9,294 bases of DNA. Source: Promethearchaeota archaeon. GTDB lineage: Archaea > Asgardarchaeota > Lokiarchaeia > Sigynarchaeales > SOKP01. Location of the stretch: positions 1 to 9,294 of the forward strand of contig WJKD01000534.1 in assembly GCA_014729315.1 (NCBI GenBank), written 5' to 3'. Position numbers and translations under genes: made by a program. Positions 4,700 through 9,294 of this stretch are shown here, in pieces (position 1 is the first letter of the stretch; each line of letters begins with the position of its first letter). The notes below the pieces were generated by a model. That model was not told the origin of the DNA. It did no database searches and saw only the letters and a program-made list of their open reading frames with translations.

Positions 4700-6980
4700 A
4701 TAGGGGGAAAATGCCCCATATGAACGCTGTCATTATAAACAAGGGCAGAAAGGTAAGTGCTAAGGTGTTAATCGTGGTTATAATTATGTTCATTGCTGGT
4801 CCCGCTGAATCTTTGAGGGGATCTCCAACAGTATCACCTATAATAGCCGATTTATGAGCAAAGCTCCCTTTACCCCCGAATAATCCATCTTCAATACCTT
4901 TTTTCGCGTTATCGAAAACCGCACCACTGATGCTCATAAATAAACCAAAAACTAAGCATCCTATTAAATTCCCGATTAACAATCCTGCAACAACCATCGG
5001 ACCGAATAAAATACCCATTATAATCACAATGAAAATAACGCTTAGTACAGGTTTGAGCATATATCTTAAAGCATTATGGGCGGAGATATCAATACAGCGA
5101 TCGTAGTCAGGTTTACTCGTATTATTTCCTTCCTTGAGACCAGGTATTTCGTCAAATTGTCTTCTTACCTCTGTAATCATATCTTCTGCGCCTCTTTGAA
5201 CAGCTTTCAATATCATAGCAGTAAATATTACGGGAATAATTACACCCGTAAATATTCCTAAAATAATTAACGGATTAAATAGATCCAAATAATCAAAAAT
5301 GTTGATTAATTGATCAGTTGGAATTCGACTGGGTAGCTCACCCGCAAAAGCGTGGGCAGATAATAAAAAAGTCAGAAACATAACAATACTACTAAATCCT
5401 CCACAAATTAAGGCAAATCCTTTAGCTACGGCCTTCGTAGTGTTTCCAACCGCATCTAGGCGGTCTAAATTACTTCGCAATTCTGTTGGCATATTATCCT
5501 CCTCACCCCCCATCTGCACAATCCCCGCTGCGTTATCGCATATTGGACCAAATGTGTCGAAACTTAATATGGTACTAATAATACTATCACTTGCAACAGA
5601 CGCCATATTTACCCCCCATATACCAAACGCTATAAGAAATATGGTAGGTGAAATACTTCGTCCTAAAATATTTTCATCAGGAGAATTAAGTAGTTTAAAA
5701 AAGTAAATTTCCCCAAAATAATAACCGAGTAAATAGGAACCTACGATTGAAATACTAAATATTAGGATTGGAAAGAAAACTGACGACAAACCCGTCGATA
5801 GACCAGATATAATATTCACAGAAGGGCTATCAAGGGAGGCTTTTGCGACCTTCATCGTAGGTTTATGTTCAATGCTTGTGTAATAAGTCGTAATAATAAT
5901 TGTTATAAAAACTGCAATAAGTCCTATTAATCCCGCAAAGAATAAAAGAATCCCATAAATTCCAAAGAACAAAATAGATATAAAGAACATTAAAACACCA
6001 TTAAATAAGGTGGCAGATATAAACACTTTCCATATACTCTTGGAAGAGTTATTAAAGTCAATTTTAAGAAAAGCTGTCGTAAAGAAAAGTGAAAACATAC
6101 CTAACGAGATAAGCGTGAGATCAGAAATAATAAAGATAGGATCGCCAACGAGAATAAAGATGGTTAATCCGAGGAGCATCCCTCCCACGGCATCAGATGA
6201 GGCACTTTCAAATAAATCTGCACCTCTTCCTGCGCAGTCCCCAACATTATCTCCAACTAAATCTGCAATAATCGCAGGATTTCTTGGATCATCTTCTTTA
6301 ATGTTATGTTCATATTTTCCTACTAAGTCAGCTCCCATGTCAGCGGACTTTGTGTAAATTCCGCCTCCCACTTGGGATAAAAGTGAAGATACACTTGCTC
6401 CAAAACTAAATCCCGTCATTAAATAAATATTACCGCTAGTTAAAATAAGAATGAGCCATATCCCTAGAACAAACAAACTGATGTTCAATATACCAGTTAT
6501 CATCCCTCCAAAGTATGCTAGTCGAAACGACTCGTTAGGGTCGTCTATCGAAGCTTCAATAACAAGGATATTCGCTTTTGTTGCTGCTCTCATACCAATA
6601 TAGCCTGCGAGTAAAGAACTCAACGAACCGAGCAAGAAGATCAATCCCGTAATAAGAAAGCCTACGAATGGATTATCAAGAAATTCTATACCTGTTAGGC
6701 CAACAGGTACAAATAAAATAGCTAAGATGATTGAAAGCATTTGCGCTTGATCTTTTAAATATACTTTGGCTCCATGTTGAATATAAGAGGCAATCTCTCT
6801 CATTTTTTTTGATTTTTCTTCCAAAGAATTGAGTTTTCGGAACACAAGAATCAACACAATAAACGAGGAGATCAGAGAAAAAGGTATGAGTACAAAAAGA
6901 GAAATAAAAAAGACAGGATTTGAGGCAAAATTAAAAAGCTCTTCTCTAAACCTTACTATAACTGGTAAATCGTGTAGCAT
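4698..6980 (-). CDS. hppA: Membrane-bound ion-translocating pyrophosphatase, probably K+-independent H+ pump
   Basis: A 760-aa polytopic membrane protein (about 16 helices) that hydrolyses pyrophosphate and pumps cations outward. Substrate-site motifs are complete: TKSADMGADLVGK (210-222; D214, D218), EDDPRNP (229-235), the D240/D244/D248 triplet in ADLVGDNVGD, CDN (481-483), GNTTKA (512-517), DNAKK (690-694) and GDTVGDPLKD (715-724). Lys516 in GNTTKA marks K+-independent enzymes, where K+-dependent ones have Ala, and Glu258 in DLFES sits where K+-independent H+ pumps carry it. Odd points: the TM5 Arg before VGGGIYTK is Gln203; the last-helix Lys after the GDxxGDPxKD motif is Thr735; Arg252 replaces the usual Met of DCAGM; and Phe707 stands where GKGS(D/E)AHK has an acid. 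The ATG at 6980 is the first that opens with a family-like N-terminal region; GGAAG at 6994-6998 is rather far upstream. H+ rather than Na+ specificity is inferred. Confidence 0.95.
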   Translation of the reverse strand: MLHDLPVIVRFREELFNFASNPVFFISLFVLIPFSLISSFIVLILVFRKLNSLEEKSKKMREIASYIQHGAKVYLKDQAQMLSIILAILFVPVGLTGIEFLDNPFVGFLITGLIFLLGSLSSLLAGYIGMRAATKANILVIEASIDDPNESFRLAYFGGMITGILNISLFVLGIWLILILTSGNIYLMTGFSFGASVSSLLSQVGGGIYTKSADMGADLVGKYEHNIKEDDPRNPAIIADLVGDNVGDCAGRGADLFESASSDAVGGMLLGLTIFILVGDPIFIISDLTLISLGMFSLFFTTAFLKIDFNNSSKSIWKVFISATLFNGVLMFFISILFFGIYGILLFFAGLIGLIAVFITIIITTYYTSIEHKPTMKVAKASLDSPSVNIISGLSTGLSSVFFPILIFSISIVGSYLLGYYFGEIYFFKLLNSPDENILGRSISPTIFLIAFGIWGVNMASVASDSIISTILSFDTFGPICDNAAGIVQMGGEEDNMPTELRSNLDRLDAVGNTTKAVAKGFALICGGFSSIVMFLTFLLSAHAFAGELPSRIPTDQLINIFDYLDLFNPLIILGIFTGVIIPVIFTAMILKAVQRGAEDMITEVRRQFDEIPGLKEGNNTSKPDYDRCIDISAHNALRYMLKPVLSVIFIVIIMGILFGPMVVAGLLIGNLIGCLVFGLFMSISGAVFDNAKKGIEDGLFGGKGSFAHKSAIIGDTVGDPLKDSAGPAMNIIITTINTLALTFLPLFIMTAFIWGIFPL

Positions 6981-7040
6981 AAATAATCATTGCTTCCTAA
7001 TAAATTAAAATAATACGAATTATAGTAGAAAATACTCCTT

Positions 7041-7050
7041 AAATTATAAA
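7041..7050 (-). promoter_or_regulatory. Candidate TATA box for the pyrophosphatase gene
   Basis: On the minus strand TTTATAATTT lies 61-70 nt upstream of the ATG at 6980, predicting a start site near 7020 and a leader of about 40 nt. It sits in a run of A/T-only sequence, so position is approximate. The rest of the 6981-7157 gap holds no gene that I can support. Confidence 0.3.
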
Positions 7051-7097
7051 TTTTAATTTAAAGTAAATTTCAAGCTAATAAACTTTGCGTTTTTTAA

Positions 7098-7109
7098 AAA
7101 CCTAAGTCT
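7098..7109 (-). repeat. Right copy of the 12-bp inverted repeat bracketing the pyrophosphatase gene
   Basis: AAACCTAAGTCT is the reverse complement of 4686-4697. It lies in the gap between the 100-aa gene and the pyrophosphatase, upstream of the latter's likely promoter. See the left copy for the caution about chance. Confidence 0.3.
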
Positions 7110-7157
7110 ATATTGCCTTCTTAACATTATTGTAGAGTCGAGCATAAACATTACATC

Positions 7158-7460
7158 TTAGATCGAATTAAGCAACCATTCTTCCTTTAGAATTGTGATC
7201 ATCTCTTCTTTTTCATCGTCTGGAAGCTTATCAGTTTGTTTTCCCGCATTATGATATTCCAGTCCGTTGCTTAAGTCGTAAAATTCTTTAATTTGAGAAA
7301 TATTGTTTTTGAAATTTTCATCTTCTAAACCATCGATAACACTTTCGACATCATCTGTTAAAGAAATGTCTTTATTATTTAATTCTTCTGAAGATTTTAA
7401 CCTATTTTCCCTAGAATTAATTATTTTTAGTATTAAATCTATCTTAAAATCTTCATTCAT
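7158..7460 (-). CDS. Uncharacterised acidic 100-aa protein
   Basis: A small soluble protein rich in Asp, Glu and Asn, with no signal peptide, membrane segment or cysteine. Residues 1-22 form a basic-to-mixed helix (MNEDFKIDLILKIINSRENR). A polar stretch, DISLTDDVESVIDGLEDENF (31-50), follows, and the C-terminal third is another amphipathic helix ending in TILKEEWLLNSI. I do not recognise a family. Support for coding comes from the ATG start, the protein-like composition in an AT-rich setting, and a good TATA element and palindrome upstream on the same strand. There is no ribosome-binding site next to the ATG. It lies between the kinase and the pyrophosphatase with gaps of 212 and 177 bp, so it is probably transcribed on its own. 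Function unknown. Confidence 0.65.
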   Translation of the reverse strand: MNEDFKIDLILKIINSRENRLKSSEELNNKDISLTDDVESVIDGLEDENFKNNISQIKEFYDLSNGLEYHNAGKQTDKLPDDEKEEMITILKEEWLLNSI

Positions 7461-7489
7461 TTTTAGAAAAGTGAAAATTTACTCAATTT

Positions 7490-7504
7490 AACAGAAAATC
7501 TGTT
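7490..7504. promoter_or_regulatory. Perfect 15-bp palindrome (6-3-6) before the 100-aa gene
   Basis: AACAGA (7490-7495) and TCTGTT (7499-7504) are perfect inverted half-sites around AAA. The element lies 30-44 nt upstream of the ATG at 7460 and just downstream of the start site predicted from the TATA box at 7542-7549, a typical place for a repressor operator. Confidence 0.4.
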
Positions 7505-7541
7505 CTATCTTATACCTATAATATAATAAAGAGAAAAGAGC

Positions 7542-7549
7542 TATATAAA
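7542..7549 (-). promoter_or_regulatory. TATA box for the 100-aa gene
   Basis: The minus strand reads CGACTTTATATAGC; TTTATATA is the best match to the archaeal TATA consensus in the window. It predicts a start near 7515-7520 and a leader of about 55-60 nt. A weaker AT box at 7517-7530 would give a shorter leader. Confidence 0.5.
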
Positions 7550-7648
7550 GTCGATTATTTTTTCTCTTCTATTGATAAAAAATTAAAAATGACTATTATA
7601 TTTATGAAATATTTCTTCCATTTTTTCTAATAAAAGAAATTTTGCGTT

Positions 7649-7662
7649 AAATCAGTTGATTT
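7649..7662 (-). terminator. Possible terminator of the kinase gene
   Basis: AAATCA (7649-7654) and TGATTT (7657-7662) are a perfect inverted repeat with a 2-bp centre, starting about 10 nt past the kinase stop. On the minus strand it is followed by an ATTTCTTTTATT stretch. Terminator or regulator site cannot be told apart from sequence. The 212-bp gap 7461-7672 holds this, the TATA box and the palindrome, and no gene that I can support. Confidence 0.3.
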
Positions 7663-7672
7663 GCATTTTCAC

Positions 7673-8680
7673 TTATATTTGTTCCAATTCTTGTGGAAGA
7701 TATCCGTAAGTATTGTAAAATCTCTTTTTTACATCCGTTAACTCGTAATGATGTGTTTGGGCTCCTGTCGTTTCTATAACGAAGGATGAAATTACAGACC
7801 CAAATCGACACGAATCTAATAACGTCATATTAAGGGCTAATGCACTAAGTATTCCAGCTCTATAACCATCTCCCGCTCCCGTAGTGTCTAATATCCCTTT
7901 TTCTGGTTGACATATTGGAATATCAAATGAGAAAATTTTACCATCTTCGTCTTTATAACTCAATTCAGAGCCCTCAGCTCCTTTTGTAATAATAATGGCT
8001 CTGGTTTCTTTTATAATATCATCCATAGTCAAATCTGTTTTATTCATAATCTGTGTAATCTCATACTTATTGCCGATTAAAATATCGGTCATTTTAATTG
8101 CATTTATCATTAAATCTTTTGGAAATAAAGGAACGACTTGACCGGGATCGAATATCATAGGAATGTTCAATTCCTGTAATTGTTCGGCAAAACTGTACAT
8201 AGCTTCAACGCTCTGGGTAGAATTTATAGCATATATGTAATTTTCAGGGTCAGAAATTTTCTCTCTTAAATCTATTTCTTTACATTTATCTAATGCTCCT
8301 CCGTGAAAAATAATCATCTGATTTGCTTTGACATCGTTAACAATATAGCAAGCAGCAGTATATAAATTGTCGTGAACATCTACACCTAACTCAATGTTTT
8401 TGAATCTCTCCATATGCTTTTTATATCCTAAATGTTCAAAATCTCTTCCTACAGACCCAAAAAGATGAAATTTCGCCAAGTTTAACAATCCAAGATTATA
8501 AGAGATGTTCCCCGCAGTCCCACCAAAATGCTGGATCCTACTATTAGCAGTAATCGTACTTTGATATTCTCCTTTTTCGTGATCAATAGATACTGCGTTT
8601 ATGAAGTCTTCGTCAAAGCCCATAATATAATCAAACGCAATCGATCCTAAAATAATAATTTTTCCTTTACCAGTGCTCAT
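7673..8680 (-). CDS. PfkB-family carbohydrate/nucleoside kinase
   Basis: A ribokinase-fold (PfkB) kinase of 335 aa from the ATG at 8680, a usual length for the family. The start strand KIIILGSIAFDYIM (7-20) leads to the substrate loop HFGGTAGNISYNLGLL (51-66). VGRDFEHLG (77-85) follows, then the lid-side segment TAACYIVNDVKANQ (108-121). IGNKYEI (202-208) carries the N-x-x-E motif (N204, E207) that handles Mg2+ and phosphate. ITKGAEGS (231-238) and DTTGAGDGYRAG (265-276) form the anion hole, with D271 as catalytic base. The pattern most resembles the adenosine-kinase-like branch found in archaea and bacteria, so nucleoside salvage is plausible, but sugar kinases share every motif listed and the substrate is unproven. 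A TTG at 8689 could extend the protein by three residues; the ATG is preferred. No ribosome-binding site is seen. It is divergent from the Ogg2 gene. Confidence 0.9.
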   Translation of the reverse strand: MSTGKGKIIILGSIAFDYIMGFDEDFINAVSIDHEKGEYQSTITANSRIQHFGGTAGNISYNLGLLNLAKFHLFGSVGRDFEHLGYKKHMERFKNIELGVDVHDNLYTAACYIVNDVKANQMIIFHGGALDKCKEIDLREKISDPENYIYAINSTQSVEAMYSFAEQLQELNIPMIFDPGQVVPLFPKDLMINAIKMTDILIGNKYEITQIMNKTDLTMDDIIKETRAIIITKGAEGSELSYKDEDGKIFSFDIPICQPEKGILDTTGAGDGYRAGILSALALNMTLLDSCRFGSVISSFVIETTGAQTHHYELTDVKKRFYNTYGYLPQELEQI

Positions 8681-8690
8681 TTCGAACAAC

Positions 8691-8708
8691 TATGAATTTT
8701 ATTTCATA
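8691..8708. promoter_or_regulatory. Perfect 6-6-6 inverted repeat in the kinase leader
   Basis: TATGAA (8691-8696) and TTCATA (8703-8708) are perfect inverted half-sites with a 6-bp spacer, 11-28 nt upstream of the kinase ATG at 8680. The position fits an operator just after the start site or a leader hairpin near the translation start. Confidence 0.35.
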
Positions 8709-8738
8709 AGTTAAGTTACATAAGATAACGAAAAATTG

Positions 8739-8747
8739 ATTATATTA
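8739..8747 (-). promoter_or_regulatory. Candidate TATA box for the kinase gene
   Basis: On the minus strand TAATATAAT lies about 60 nt upstream of the ATG at 8680, predicting a start near 8715-8720 and a leader of about 35-40 nt. It shares the core TTATATTA with the box used in the other direction at 8773-8780. Confidence 0.35.
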
Positions 8748-8772
8748 GTTTCGAGAATGTTTCTGGAATCGC

Positions 8773-8780
8773 TTATATTA
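8773..8780 (+). promoter_or_regulatory. Candidate TATA box for the Ogg2 gene
   Basis: TTATATTA lies 45-52 nt upstream of the ATG at 8825, predicting a start near 8800 and a leader of about 25 nt. No ribosome-binding site is visible in that leader. Confidence 0.35.
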
Positions 8781-8798
8781 CTTAATGATTTGACATAA

Positions 8799-8810
8799 AT
8801 TTGATCAAAT
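8799..8810. promoter_or_regulatory. Perfect 12-bp palindrome at the Ogg2 start site
   Basis: ATTTGATCAAAT is a perfect palindrome ending 14 bp before the ATG at 8825 and overlapping the predicted transcription start. A further ATTTGA half-site is at 8788-8793, 11 bp upstream in direct repeat. It is a candidate operator for the repair gene. Confidence 0.4.
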
Positions 8811-8824
8811 ATTTTTCGTAAAAA

Positions 8825-9294
8825 ATGGATAAATTAATTGCAGCCATCAAGAAATTAAAAAAAAACGACATAAGGAGCATAGTAGAAAATAAGATAAAAG
8901 AGTTCGAGGTTATAAAATCAAATGCTCCAGAAAATATTTTTATAGAGCTATGTTTTTGCATTATGACAGCAAATTGTGGAGCAGAAAAGTGTATTGAAGT
9001 TCACGAGAATATAGGTAAAGACTTTCTATCCTTGGATCAAGACCAATTAGCATCACGATTTAAAGAATTGGGATATCGCTTTCCAAACATAAGATCAAAA
9101 TACATAGTCGAAGCAAGAGAAAAGACAAGCGATTTATTTAGCTTGATTAAAGAATACGATGACGAAGAGGAATTGAGAGAATGGATCGTAAAAAATATTA
9201 AAGGAATTGGATATAAGGAAGGCAGTCATTTTTTGCGAAATATTGGATTCAAGAATTATGCTATTATTGATTTTCATATTGTCGATTTGTTAAC
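8825..9294 (+). CDS. Ogg2-type 8-oxoguanine DNA glycosylase/AP lyase, cut by the right edge
   Basis: The first 156 codons of a gene that runs off the window; the family is about 200-210 aa, so some 50 residues are missing. Ogg2 enzymes remove 8-oxoguanine from DNA and cleave the abasic site by beta-elimination. The helical first domain contains IELCFCIMTANCGAEKCIEVH (40-60), followed by FKELGYRFPNIRSKYIVEAR (79-98). The helix-hairpin-helix-GPD core is IKGIGYKEGSHFLRNIGFKN (125-144): Lys131 is the Schiff-base lysine and Asp149 in IIDFHIVDL the catalytic aspartate, 18 residues apart as in the Sulfolobus and Methanocaldococcus enzymes. Two differences from the usual form are Gly133 in KEGSHFL (usually KEASHFL) and Phe150 in DFHI (usually DRHI). 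The ATG at 8825 is the first start after an in-frame stop at 8819-8821. It is divergent from the kinase across a 144-bp promoter region. Confidence 0.88.
   Translation, partial: MDKLIAAIKKLKKNDIRSIVENKIKEFEVIKSNAPENIFIELCFCIMTANCGAEKCIEVHENIGKDFLSLDQDQLASRFKELGYRFPNIRSKYIVEAREKTSDLFSLIKEYDDEEELREWIVKNIKGIGYKEGSHFLRNIGFKNYAIIDFHIVDLL

Noticed and set aside
5076..6357. Several plus-strand reading frames inside the pyrophosphatase gene.
   Set aside because: The opposite strand carries a complete set of pyrophosphatase motifs; these frames are complements of conserved codons.
6946..6990. A 14-codon reading frame (ATG at 6990 on the minus strand) overlapping the start of the pyrophosphatase gene, with GGAAG close upstream.
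   Set aside because: The GGAAG is only about 3 nt from this ATG, too close for good initiation, and the peptide (MIIYATRFTSYSKV) has no notable feature. Chance short frames are common here.
8681..8689. TTG start extending the kinase by three residues.
   Set aside because: The ATG at 8680 directly precedes the family-like N-terminus, and no ribosome-binding site favours the TTG.
1..9294. Search for a defence system, CRISPR array, insertion sequence, tRNA or rRNA.
   Set aside because: No repeat-spacer array, transposase, cloverleaf-like sequence or rRNA stretch was seen; the recognisable genes are housekeeping types.

Overview
The window is strongly AT-rich and looks archaeal. The reasons are an Ogg2-type 8-oxoguanine glycosylase with a close fit to the archaeal family, a stand-alone Trm9-like tRNA methyltransferase, a helix-hairpin-helix tail of archaeal type, few Shine-Dalgarno sequences, and TATA-like boxes at distances expected of archaeal promoters. 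The composition and the presence of a large protein with a prenyltransferase-like alpha/alpha toroid half would suit an Asgard (Lokiarchaeia-like) lineage. That placement is inference, as no marker gene is present.

Layout, left to right. The window opens inside a plus-strand gene whose helix-hairpin-helix C-terminus ends at 193 and is followed by a hairpin and pyrimidine-rich tract. An uncharacterised 165-aa plus-strand gene (343-840) converges tail to tail with a Trm9/ALKBH8-type methyltransferase (837-1592, minus), their stops sharing a TTAA. A 109-bp divergent promoter region separates the methyltransferase from a 582-aa plus-strand protein (1702-3450) with a helical N-terminal half and a toroid-like C-terminal half. 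This in turn converges on a run of five minus-strand genes. In their transcription order (right to left) these are a PfkB-family sugar/nucleoside kinase (7673-8680), a 100-aa acidic protein (7158-7460), a membrane-bound proton-pumping pyrophosphatase (4698-6980), a small membrane-anchored protein whose reading frame breaks at a CCC-T site (4161-4536), and a YkgJ-type cysteine-cluster protein (3460-4116). The gaps between them (44 to 212 bp) suggest mostly separate transcripts. The right edge holds the first 156 codons of an Ogg2 glycosylase/AP lyase (8825 onward), divergent from the kinase.

The genes look like a housekeeping set (tRNA modification, DNA repair, salvage or sugar phosphorylation, PPi-driven ion pumping) and not one pathway. 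There is no tRNA, rRNA, CRISPR array or insertion sequence, and I see no defence system. The most interesting points are the frame break in the small membrane protein, an apparently rearranged set of ion-gate charges in the pyrophosphatase, the unexplained toroid protein, and four short, unrelated palindromes near predicted transcription starts.
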